Position numbers and translations under genes: made by a program. This document shows, piece after piece, positions 1-10,519 of a stretch of DNA of 64,000 nt (position 1 is the stretch's first letter; each line of letters starts with the position of its first letter). A model generated the notes under the pieces. That model was not told where the DNA came from, did not search any database, and was given only the letters and a program-made list of their open reading frames with translations. This DNA comes from Ulota crispa (lineage: Eukaryota > Streptophyta > Bryopsida > Orthotrichales > Orthotrichaceae): the NCBI GenBank assembly GCA_963920765.1, contig OY987249.1, forward strand, positions 17,642,483 to 17,706,482. Direction: 5' to 3'.

Positions 1-576
1 TATTGTCCTAACTTGAGGTTCACTTAGAAATGCCTATGTGGCAATTACAAGTTTTGAAAATTTCACAAAATTTGAAGTCAAACAGAAAGTTAGCTTTAGT
101 ATCAAAAACCATAGTGAATGACGTATTTGTTGCAATTGGTTTCAACTATCCAAACCTTATGGACCTATATGATGGATGGAGTCCTTCCCTTAGAAATTCT
201 CAACAACAACATTATTTGACCTTGCATTATAGTTGATTGTACTACAATGATAAGCTTCTTGCCAATGTCTAAGTTTGAGCTCACAACCACCTTATTTGTG
301 TGCCAAGGGCAAAGCCACTAAGCCATAATTGCAAGTGCTTTTGGAAATAGACGAGCTAGTGAAACTTTGCTCCAAGTATTAGATGTAGCCAAGACACAAA
401 TCTAACTTGGAAACCACTTTATAACTCTTTTTCCACTGATATATTGGTATTATTTAATGTTTCATTTTTCCCTTTGCAACTTGACAAATTTGGGAAATAA
501 CATTGAATTAAGACTTAGCAAAGTTGGGATAGAAATTTCGTTATCTAGAAAACAAAAAAAACATCCTTTTTGATAT
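1..576. other. AT-rich intergenic, no gene seen
   Basis: I see no convincing gene, tRNA or complete mobile element here. The short open frames have no recognisable motif and look random for this base composition. Confidence 0.5.
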
Positions 577-580
577 TTAA

Positions 581-857
581 CCCTTGAGTGCCCTAGGGCA
601 CCAAATCTAGCCTCTCCATATTTGACGGTTTGTTGTTTTTGACCATTATAATATTTTGATTTGTGTAATGAAAGCTTACCAAATTTGTCATACATTTGTG
701 GACTGTAAGTAATGTGCAATATCAACAGCTAACTCTTCCAAATGTTGTTTTTGAACTTGCGATGCCAAATTATTTGTAATAACCAAATTGTTTGCAATAG
801 CCAAATTGTTTGCAATGAGGACTATCATTGCATGAATTTTGGCTGGGCGCTCAGGAG
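581..857. mobile_element. TTAA-target MITE (piggyBac-like), 277 bp
   Basis: The element begins CCCTTGAGTGCCC and ends GGGCGCTCAGGAG, which are imperfect inverted repeats. TTAA directly flanks both sides (577-580 and 858-861). It has no coding capacity. The termini match the larger family found throughout this window (consensus near CCCCTAAAGGNCCAAG). Assignment to piggyBac rests on the TTAA duplication and CCC-type ends only. Confidence 0.6.
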
Positions 858-861
858 TTAA

Positions 862-2121
862 GGGTTAACATAGGATATTCCAAAAGATTAAGACGATGGT
901 ATGCGTGTCAAACAAAGCAATGTGTTTTTTTTATGCAATACTTGTACTCTTCTCTAATCCCTCACCATCAAAGGGAAAAAAATATGTCCATTTTCTTAAA
1001 TTTATTTTGAGATGTTTGGGACTGTGAAAGAACCAGTCCATAAATGAATTACATGAATCACATCTACAAATTTGCACATTGTACGAGCAACACATCTCAT
1101 GCAGGATTTGACCAGTATTCACCTAGGAGGCTAGGACAATAAAACCCACATACAAATGACCTGGACGAATCGTCCTTTTAACAAGCTAAACTAACTCAAT
1201 TCAAAAGAGCCACCACTAATGAATGATCTACTAGATTAATGAGCATTTAGTACAGCTGCCACTGCTACTTCTTTTTAAACTGTTGTACTAGTTTGGAACA
1301 ATGAGTAGTACGAATCTTTTCAAGGAGGAGGCGCACTTTACTTTTGCTCATAAATGAAAAAATGAAAAAATAAGATAAAATAAAAAGCTGCCGTGTATTT
1401 GTTGTAATCACCTTTTTTTTGGGGGATTTTGGCAGAAAACTAGATTGGCTACGCTATATTTTGAACCATTGCCAACATGGCGAGTATTTCATATCCATTA
1501 ATGAATTGTTGTGGCAATAGTGGATTGTAGATATGGTGAATTTGGTATAGTGTGCTAAAAATTAGTGATAATTTCTGGCACTATACGAAGTTTTTTGTGC
1601 TAAGGTGGCTATATTGCTCAAAACTATTGAGTTCTCCAAGCATTAGAAATAATTATATTCAAGCAAGAAGGGCAAAATTGCTAAAAAGAATGGTGTCATT
1701 TAGCATTTGGTAGATTTTTTGAAAGAAAATGGACAATGCAATTCCATATTTGCACATGTTAGAATATCTAAAAAAATAAAATTTCATTCATGGAGGTGAA
1801 GTTGTCCTATAACTTGTAGCAATTTGGCACTTGAAATAAAACAAGAGATGCCGCATGATCTCTAAAGGTGGCGATGACTATGGCCAAAGTTGAAGCTTTC
1901 TGGCCAAGCCCTTAAAACCATAAGCTGTTGTCTGGCTACTTTTATTTTATTTTCTTTATTTTCCCTTATGTTTTTTTGCTTGATTTTTTCAAGTGGTGCT
2001 TTCTAGCCCCATGGTGCCAAAAAAAAGGCTGGTTGCAATAATTCATCAATCAAGATGCAAAATCACAGCAATACTGCCACTTAAATGTTGTCTTATACAG
2101 TCTGCACATGTATTCAGATGC
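862..2121. other. AT-rich intergenic, no gene seen
   Basis: No gene or complete repeat is recognised. The stretch ends at the TTA target duplication of the large PIF/Harbinger element. Confidence 0.45.
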
Positions 2122-2208
2122 TTAGGGCATCCCCAATGCAGCCGTCAAAGAGCTAGGGAAAGGGGGTAACGGGGGTGGTAACGGACATGTTGAAAAACAC
2201 GCGATCTA

Positions 2209-3591
2209 ATGCACCCAGCTCTTGCAACGAGAAGTTCCCGGCCTCGCCACCTGAGAGCCCTAGCTTGCCAAAATTGTGCAATTTGGCAAAGGCGGAACAG
2301 TACTCCAGAGCTGCAAGATTCCCTTACCATGGTGCCAGCTTCACACATTTCCCGCGTTTGGAAAAGGAAGAATTTTTCCAATGATGAAGAACAATAGGTT
2401 TGCAGGAGCATCCTACATATTTCGCAGGATCCAATTCGAGGAAATGGACAACGTCAAGAAGAGTTTTCGGAGAGAGTGAAGATACAATTCAATGCAAATT
2501 GGCCGAGCGGTGGAGACGAGCGCCCTACTAGGTCTTTGGAGACAAATTGGGGTGCAAGTAAACATGACGTGAGTAGATTCATTGGATTTTAATGTCAATG
2601 CTTTAGGAATAGGCAATCAAGCTCTTCATTGGATGATGTTTTGCAGAATGCGCTTGAGCTTTACAAGGTAAAAGATGTAAAGCAACGGCCGTTTGTATTT
2701 CTGCATTGCTTGTTGCTTCTAAAGGATTGCCCTTGTTGGATGGAGACAACTGGGGAGCGTCTAAACCGTTCTACTTCAGGAATTAGAAGAAGTGGAAGAG
2801 GTGGAGTAGAAGTAAGTACGCCGACGGAAGGACTTGAATGCGACAAAGGAGATCTTGAACATGCAAAAGCAGGAGAATTACCAACAGAAGGAGAAGTCGC
2901 AAAAGTTGTTTTGACTCCAATAGTGAGCCAAAAGAAACAACGCCGTTCAACTGGCAGTAAGGCAGCAAAGGAGGACCATCACATGGCCAACCAACGTGAA
3001 GTTTTGATTTGCATTCAAGCAAAAGCCACCTCCGACCTTGCTGTTGCCAACTCACTTAAGGCAGAAACCCTTTGTGATCAAGCGGCTTTATCCTTGTTCA
3101 CCATGCCAAACTTGGACAGCTTTTCAAAGCAAACTCATCAATAGATTGAAATGCAACGTGAGGAGGAGATGGAAAAGTTGAAGGACCGCACCAAAGCAAG
3201 GAAGGCGGCCAAAGGGTGATTGGCAGCGGCGGCTGCTAGAGAAGCATGTGCAAACACGACTGAAGTGGCTTGTGCTACTGCAAATTGAGTGGTGCCTGCA
3301 TCTCTAGCACCTCAAAGATTTCTGACATCTCCTTTTACACCAAGTGCAAAAGATTCTCCATTTTCACCAGGGGTTGTATCACCAAGCGATGATCCCACTC
3401 TTAGAAGCCAAAATGACGTTGAGGATCAAACCCAAGAATTTTTGCAACCTTTAAATGATTTTGATGAAGGTGAGGGTTCTCCAACCCAAGTTTCAGAAAC
3501 ACAGCAAGAGTCACCTCCCTTGCGTGCGCCAACCTTTTTGAATGCTGTCGGTTTCAACATTTCTGCGCAATCCCTTCCTAACCACAACTAA
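2209..3591 (+). pseudogene. Harbinger ORF1, SANT/Myb-like DNA-binding protein, pseudogene
   Basis: A single reading frame of about 460 codons runs through the region and is interrupted by five in-frame stops (2395 TAG, 2590 TAA, 3142 TAG, 3217 TGA, 3286 TGA) with no frameshift. The upstream part resembles the plant Harbinger ORF1 SANT module: a segment with SQDP followed by ERVKIQFNANW and RSLETNWGASKHDVSRFIG. It is followed by NALELYKVK and FLHCLLLLKDCPCW, the usual conserved block after the SANT domain, then a Lys/Arg-rich and coiled-coil-like region and a Ser/Pro-rich tail. In this family ORF1 assists the transposase in binding DNA and entering the nucleus. Because all damage is point stops, the decay looks fairly recent. 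Confidence 0.85.
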
Positions 3592-4123
3592 GAGGCGCAC
3601 CATTACTTCAATGTGAATTTGCTACCCACAAGTGAGATGTTCTACCCAATTCCCATATTTTGGTTGAAGTGTTGAATGAATTTGTATGCTTAGCTTTTTT
3701 CTTTTGTTTCCTGCCTAGCTGCTACGTATATCCTCTCCTAGGATTTCTTGTTCCCTTTTGCCTTCCCCAATAGGGTTTGTTCAAGTCTTAGGCGTTTGGT
3801 AGCCTATACCGTGGTGGCCCGTGTTAGGGTTTTTGTAGGGTGGGGTTTATTAATGTGCTCAATTGCGAGGGTGATTTGCTATTGCTTCAGTGTATCTTGC
3901 TTTTTGATTCTTTGAAATGTCTCGTTGTGTTGGTAATTTGATGGGAGTTTGAAATATTCATTTTATGGTTTTGTATTGCTTGGCTTTTGACAATGAGGAT
4001 TGGAATTGTGCAATGCCAATTCGATGAATTTTTTCTTAAATTTTGTTTGAGGAAGGCAAACAACTTAGCACACCAAGATAGAAAAAAATTGGGAAACTAA
4101 ATAGAACAATAGCACATTTTTAA

Positions 4124-5685
4124 CCCCTAAATGCCCAGGCACCACATTTTGGTGTTGCCAATATTTTGAAGTTCAATAAAACCCAATTAAGCTGCTATAT
4201 TTAGTATTTAGTATTTTAGAATTATTCTTTTTGAAGTCTAGATATAGCATCAAAAATCTGATTTTGAAACATATTCATTGTGAATTTTCTATTCAAAATT
4301 TTGTGCAAGGGTGCACATCGCAATCTTGACTTTTTTAGTGTTGAGAGACCATAAAAATGAACCTCAAATACACTAGATCTTGGAGAAAATTCACACTAGA
4401 AATTCATTTAATTTTTTTGTAAAAGAGAATTTGCAAAGCAGTAAATGGATTGGAGTTATGTATGTTATGCCCTTTGACCTCATATGTTTTTGGTGACCAA
4501 CAATTTAGATTTGACATGTGAAAAGAGGATTGGAAGACTTGAAGTCATTTTTGCAGTTTAACCCTTAAAGGACCAAGCAAAGTTTCCACCAAAAACTCTT
4601 CAAAATTGCCATTTTTAGAGCTTCACCCAAATTTGAAAACAAAAACATTTTTATGTATATGCAACCATAGGATCTTGTAGAAGAATAGTTTTAGAAGATG
4701 TGGAAAAAATTTCACAGTTTTCCACCATGTGGATTGGAAGTTAGAATGGTTTAAATATTCAAAAACGTCTTGTGAAAAACCGGACAGCTACCCTTCAGAA
4801 GGTGAAATTCTTAAGGAAAAAAGGCCATGTGGGTGGTGCTTCTCTAAACTCCTTATTCCACCTAAGTAAAGTACATGTCAAAAAAGTTTCAAATCATTTG
4901 GAGTTGCACAACATATGGAAAAAAATTAGTAAGCAAAAAGAAGTAGAGAATGATTCAAAACACTAAATTGATAAGAATTTAATTATGGAAACAAAAAATG
5001 CCAATTCCAATGGTCGTTATATTGTCATAAATAATATTCATCTTTTGGTTTTGTTTTTTCCCAAAATACTGAAAATTGAGTAAAATAAAGGACTTCAAAG
5101 TTTATTGTGGAGTAGAGAATCCATAACTGCCTACAAACAAAAAATCCTCATAACTTGCATCTTATTGATCCAAATGGAATGATTCAAAGCTTTCTACATT
5201 CACATAAATCTCTTAAACAAATTTAAATTTTTTGTTTTTGAAAAAAGTAATTTTTAAAATCTGCCCAGGCTGCCCAATGAAAGTAAAAAACAACATATTA
5301 GGCCATAACATTTTACTCATAATTCCAAATGTCATGAAATTTAGTGCATATGAAAGATAAGCCTTGCCCCAACATTTGATTAGAATTTCAACCTAAAATA
5401 TGAAAAGCTCCAATCACAGGTACCTGCCCAAAATTGCTATGTTTCTAAAAAAGGGGTCTGGTCCTTTAGGGGTTAAACACCCTCTTGATTAAACATTATA
5501 ATCTTTCAATCCATAAGTGGTATTGTTGTGTTTTCTTTTTGTATATGATTTCTAACATATCTATTTTGAATTTGTACAATTACCATTAAAAAAAAAGAAA
5601 TGATTCAACTTATTAGAATGTTTGCTTTTTGTTCAATTTAGAGCAAATTCCTAGAAGCTCAAAAAAGGCCTTAGGCATTTAGGGG
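4124..5685. mobile_element. TTAA-target element, 650-bp class, carrying a nested copy
   Basis: The left end is CCCCTAAATGCCCAGG and the right end GGCCTTAGGCATTTAGGGG, flanked by TTAA (4120-4123 and 5686-5689). Removing the nested element at 4562-5472 plus one TTAA leaves 647 bp, matching 648 bp at 20794-21441 and 622 bp at 41518-42139. Its reverse complement shares with these copies the stretch around TTCAATCCTCTTTTCACAT. It sits inside the Harbinger element between its two genes. No coding capacity. Confidence 0.8.
4562..5472. mobile_element. TTAA-target element, 935-bp class, nested
   Basis: The ends are CCCTTAAAGGACCAAG and GGTCCTTTAGGGG, flanked by TTAA at 4558-4561 and 5473-5476. The host sequence into which it inserted is seen uninterrupted in the paralogues near 21000 and 41690, where a single TTAA stands at this position, so the TTAA duplication is shown directly. 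Internal sequence is shared with 40264-41211, 44775-45710 and the split copy at 23719-29566. Length is 911 bp and there is no ORF with a known motif. Confidence 0.85.
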
Positions 5686-6088
5686 TTAACACATACACAA
5701 TATGACAAAAATAAATGTGTCAAAACTCATCCAATACATCAACATCAAAGCCTCAAAGCAGACAACATTGTTATATTTTTTAGACCTCAGACAAAAATCA
5801 TAGAAATATCATATTTCAAAGGACAACATATTGTCTTCATATAGTTGAAACAAAATCCAACACTAAAAGCCCACAATAAACCTCTAATCTTCATATTTAA
5901 ATAGTTTGATAAAACTGCTATCACATGAACTATAATACAACCCTAACTCTAAGCCCATTGTTCTCCTTGCAAATGCCAGAAGTGATCCATGACATCATTG
6001 CGCAACGCAAAGTGCATACGCTTGTAGTCAAGCTCACGAGTGCCAAAATGAAGGTCCTCAAATGTAAAAGGCCGTCGCATATCTCCAT

Positions 6089-7244
6089 CTATAATGCCAT
6101 GATATTAAAAAAAGGCTCTAAATCCTCACCTTGTTTATCTTGCACAATCATGTTGTGCAAAATGATACAACACATCATGATGCCATGGATTGTGTCCAAA
6201 TCCCACTGACGGCATGGATTCTTGATTATCTCCCACCGGGCTTGTAAGACTTTGAATGCGCTCTCCACATCTTTGCAAACAACAAAATGCATCTTTGTGT
6301 AGTGTTCCTTCTTCTCACCATGAGGTGCGTGGAGAGGTTGCAAAAAGCAAGCCCATGGGGGATAAATCCCTCAACAAATAATAACGTTGGTATGAATAAC
6401 CATTGACCTCAAAGTTAATTTCATTTCCATGACCTTGCAAAAGATTGCGTACAAGAGGTGAACGTTCAAGGACATTCAAATCATTGTTGCCTCCTGGCAA
6501 CCCAAAAAAAGCTTGCCACATCCAGAGGGATTGGTCGGCAATACCCTCTAAAATAATGCTACAAAAACCATCTTTTTCCTGGAATTGTCCTTGCCAAGCC
6601 ACTGGACAGTTCTTCCAAGACTAATGCATACCATCTAAACTACCAAACATGCTCAAAAAACCACAGGCAATATTGATGTCTATTTGCTTTTGCAAATCAT
6701 GCAAGGTAGGTTGCCTCAAAAAAGTAGATTGAAAGCATCCACAAATGGCAACTACAAACCGTTTCATAGCCTCTTGTACAATGCTCTCTCCAATGCAGCA
6801 ATATTCATCCGTGGAATCAGCTGAAGCACCATTGGCAAGCATCCACATAGCTGCAATGCATTTTTGCAAAGACAATAACCCTAACCGCCCTAAGCCATCA
6901 CGCTTTTGAAGAAACCAAGGGTCAAAAGTGCAAACCTCTTGCACAATGTGCAAATATAGCTCTTTCCTCATGCAAAAACGACATCTAAATTTGAAGTCAT
7001 CAAAAGTGCAATTGGGTGCAAAATAATCTTGAAACATTTGAGCATGTCCAATTTCCCACTCTTGGAACACATACTTTCTCCCATGTCTGCTACCTCGTTG
7101 AGGTCTTTCAGAAGAAGAAGCCTCCTCAATTGATTGATCAAATAAACTTTGAAATAGTTCTACTTCATACTCTCCATCAAAGGATGAGTCATCTTCAAGC
7201 CCTTCTATAAGAGCTCCCTCAAGCTCCCTCCACCATTCCTCCAT
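6089..7244 (-). pseudogene. PIF/Harbinger transposase (DDE), pseudogene
   Basis: The conceptual product is a HARBI1/ALP1-like nuclease of the DDE_Tnp_4 type. Read from 7244 downwards, an acidic N-terminal region is followed by a helix-turn-helix-like part, then FGSLDGMH with the first catalytic Asp, PVAWQGQF, ADQSLWMWQAFFGLPGGNND with the second Asp, and DVESAFKVLQARWEII with the catalytic Glu, ending with CCIILHNMIV. All three catalytic residues remain. A TAG near 6620 replaces the usual Trp after GMH, and a frameshift near 6365 separates the last segment. It would cut and paste the Harbinger element, but this copy cannot make a full protein. Confidence 0.88.
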
Positions 7245-7900
7245 AACTGTCCCCAATGCACAAGCTTCTTCTTACCACCCTAAACCACAAGCTCCTTGCC
7301 CTACCCCACAAGCTCCTCCAACAATACAAGCTGGTCCTCAAAATTCCTCGGACAAAGTATCTAGCTTTTTCCCACCAAACCCTAAACTCTCCTCAGTCCT
7401 CCCCAATTCTCCTCATTCCTCCTCAATCCTCACCTCTTAGTCCCCCTCGGTCCTCACCTCTGGCTCTTGATACCTTAGACAAAGTATCCAAATTCTCCAC
7501 AAAGCACGAGCCCCCTCAAACTTCACCACCCATTGATTTTGTCAAAGAATGCTCAAAAAAAGTTGCAAGACTTCTGTTCCGAGCCGTACACTATGCTTGC
7601 ATTGGGAGCCAGCCTGCTAGCACAAGGCCCAGCCCTCCCCCTACCCCGGGGTCAAGCCGGGCTTGACTTGGAGTCATATACACAGCAGGGCCATTTCCCA
7701 GTTCAGCATCCCCCAATGCAAGCAAGCTATGACACTCACTAACCACAAAATTTTATTAGTGTATGTCTTTTTTAAGTGCTTATGTGTGGTTGATTCATGT
7801 CATAAGTATTTGAAAATTACCTAAAATTGCATCAATGTCAAAGCTAGAGTGGTATGCAGGACTCTCCAAATATTGAAAATTTGCAAGGGAGGGGCTCTTA

Positions 7901-9440
7901 CAGTGATGAACAAATCTGAGTACTTGAAGAGAATGGTCAGCTTCAATCAGTCTTTTGTGATGCTTGAAAATGTGAATTGTGAGAGTGTTAATTTAAATAG
8001 TAAATATAACCTGTTTTGATTAGGTGTGTGAACACAAAAAGTGAAAAAGTGCTAAAGTTCATTTGAGAAGGGAATCTGAAGTGGCTAGGATTTGAGGACT
8101 CAGTTTTGTTTGCAGCCTTCTGTTCCAATTCAATATCCATTTCCATGTGTGTCTGTGTTTCTTTCAAAGTGGTTTTTGGGGTGTTGCAATTGTAAGTCTT
8201 TATGGTTTGGGAGGACTTTTGAGATTTTCTGTTGTTTGAGTATGGCTCCTGTAAATGAGATGAAGAGGAGCATTGCATTGTCTCAACTTAGAAATGGCGA
8301 GTCAACAAAAAAAGTAGCAATTTCAGTTGGTATGAGTCAATTGTGGGTGGCTAAGTTGCGAAAGGAGATTGTTGGAGAGGTGGAGAAATAAAGAGAAGGG
8401 CATCCAAAGCATCTTAATGCGAGAGAGATGCGACATTGCGTGACCCTGCTGATTGAATGTCGTCTTGGAACCGTATCAAAGACAAGAAGAGAATTTTGAA
8501 ATGAGACAAGTAAATTTGTGTCTGACATTACCGTGAGGCGTGCTTTGAGAGAAGAAGGTTTGGCTGCACATGTTCAACAGAAGAAGCCCTTTTTGGCACG
8601 GAGACACGTTTTGGCACGGTTGAGATTTGCTCAAAGGTATGCAAGCTAGACGGTTCATGATTGGAAACGTGTTATCTTCAGTGATGAGACGAAGATAAAT
8701 AGGTTCAATTCAGATGGTAGGTCATGGTGTTGGATTAGAGATGGAGAATGTGTTCAACTGCATCATGTTCGTCAAACAGTGAAGCACGGTGATGGGCATG
8801 TCATGATTTGGGGTTGTATGACTGCAGTTGGACCTAGAGCTTGGTATAGGATTGAAGGTATTATGGATTGGCATAAGTAAAAATTTCTTTTAGAAAACTT
8901 TTTGTGGTCTACAATTCGGCATTATAGTATGGATCCAAGCAATTTAGTGTTTCAATAGGATAATGATCCAAAACACACAAGCAAGTTGGTGCAGGAATGG
9001 CTTCAATCACAACCATTTGAACTTCTCCAATGGCCTGCTCAATCACCAGATTTGATCCCATAGAGCATTTTTGGACTCTTTTGAAATGGAGATTGAACGA
9101 GTTTTTTATGCCTCCAAGAGGAATTGAAGAATTGTGGGAGCATGTGAGTACAGTTTTTTTTTGTTTTAGCCAAGAGGATTGCTTGGCATTGTATGAAAGC
9201 ATGCCGCAAAGAGTTGTTGTTGTGTTGGTTGAATAATACTGAGTACTTACATATAGTTGTTGATTATAAGTTGTAAAAAATTATGTAGTTTTTAATTTGA
9301 TATGTGATTTTGCATACATGTTCACAACTCAATTTGCTTTTGGATACAATTTATAGCTTTGAAAAATGTTATGTAGATTGTTTGTAATTGTGTTCTAAAG
9401 TTCACTTCTTGAAAAGAGTACTCAGTTTTGTTTGTCTCTG
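7901..9440 (+). mobile_element. Tc1/mariner element, 1540 bp, nested in the Harbinger element
   Basis: The ends are inverted repeats (CAGTGATGAACAAATCTGAG and the complement of a right end reading CAGAGACAAACAAAACTGAG), flanked by TA on each side (7899-7900 and 9441-9442). The pre-insertion sequence GGGCTCTTATGTGGGG survives in the related MITE at about 39980, so both the boundaries and the TA duplication are confirmed within the window. It carries one decayed transposase gene. Confidence 0.92.
8242..9236 (+). pseudogene. Tc1-like transposase, pseudogene
   Basis: The start at 8242 gives MAPVNEMKRS and a helix-turn-helix of Tc1 type (RNGESTKKVAISVGMSQLWV). Downstream are VIFSDETK with the first catalytic Asp, NDPKHTS with the second Asp, QSPDL and then PIEHFWTLLKWRL with the catalytic Glu, as in DD34E transposases. 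It is broken by several in-frame stops (after VEK, TRREF, RYAS, DWHK and LVFQ) and by a one-base shift between SPDL and PIEHFW. Family length (about 330 residues) fits. It is non-functional as it stands. Confidence 0.9.
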
Positions 9441-9475
9441 TATGTGGGGAGCCCTAAAAAATGCAGTATGGTTTA

Positions 9476-9871
9476 AGGTAGGTGCACCCATAAGCATGGA
9501 AATAAGGGTTTTGGAGTAAGTAAGACAATTGACTAACTTTGAAAAAAATACTATAAGTTAGGAAGTGGAAACTAAAAATATTAACATTAATTTCAAGATT
9601 CCAACTACAAGCATTTGTTCACAAAGATTTTTCAAAGTCCAAAATCACTGAAATTGTAGGTACCATGTGTAAGAGATGCTAAAAATAAGATTTGTTGGTT
9701 CTTAAATAGTGAGATGGGTACTCAAAACCTGATGCTAATCACCCACAACCATCACTTCATCACCCGTAACCATCACTCAATCACACATAACCATTTGCTT
9801 TTTTATTGATTATCTCCTGCCACTGTCAGATGACGACCATGGGGACACAACACTTATGGATGCTGCTACCT
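9476..9871. mobile_element. TA-target MITE ending AGGTAGG, 396 bp
   Basis: It begins AGGTAGGTGCACCCATAAGC and ends with CTACCT, flanked by TA (9474-9475 and 9872-9873). The sequence without it is visible in the MITE at about 40018 (ATTTACGTGCTGCATTGG). It is closely related over its length to 34052-34570. No coding capacity; the superfamily is unassigned apart from the TA target. Confidence 0.75.
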
Positions 9872-9971
9872 TAACTGCAGCATTGGAGCCCAAGTTTTTG
9901 CTGAAGTCCGGTTTAAAGCACTGCACAAGCTTTTGCCTGCCTCTCTTACGGCTGCATTGGGGATGCCCTTA

Positions 9972-10519
9972 CAATTAGCCACCTTTTTTAACGAGGCATG
10001 GTTCAGTTCAGCTCCATTCTAGCACTTTCGGTACAAAACCGAGAACCCAAACCATTTGAATAAAGTGCCCACGCAACGATTTGGAAAACCCGAGGCCAAT
10101 AGAATACTACCTTTCATCGCTTGTGAAGAGTAAAAACAGCCTTAAACTTTTAGAATAAATGCAAACACACCATATCACTAGCAGAGATTTTTTCTGAAGC
10201 TGGAAGAAAAGAATACAAGTCAGATCCGTAAGACATGAAATCAATGTGAGCAGAGAACTTCGTTTACTATGAAAAATTATAAGTCGATTCTTTAACGATC
10301 ACGTCTGCTATTGGTGCAAGATGAGCACCAACAGCGAGAACGTCTTGGGACTTAAATATCACGAGAAAATCAAAATAAATATAAGACTGTCGTTCCGTGG
10401 TCATATAGTACTAGACTACAAAAAGGCTGTGCACCCTAAGGTCCAAACATCATCAAAATCATCTTACCATAATCGCCCAAACATTTCATAAACTAAGGAT
10501 CCCACCAAAAAATACAACG
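9972..10519. other. Spacer and probable 3' region of the GeBP-like gene
   Basis: No ORF of note. This stretch lies directly downstream of the stop codon of the minus-strand gene and probably includes its 3'UTR. I could not fix a polyadenylation site. Confidence 0.4.

Larger units (their letters stand above)
2125..9968. mobile_element. PIF/Harbinger transposon, 7.84 kb, decayed, with nested insertions
   Basis: Both ends carry the inverted repeat GGGCATCCCCAATGCAGCCG and are flanked by TTA (2122-2124 and 9969-9971), the target duplication typical of PIF/Harbinger. Inside are the two genes expected of an autonomous member: a SANT/Myb-like ORF1 on the plus strand (2209-3591) and a DDE transposase on the minus strand (6089-7244). 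Both are broken by stops, and the transposase also by a frameshift. The element contains four later insertions: two nested TTAA elements (4124-5685), a Tc1/mariner element (7901-9440) and a TA-target MITE (9476-9871). A short deletion derivative lies at 39697-40115. Confidence 0.9.
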
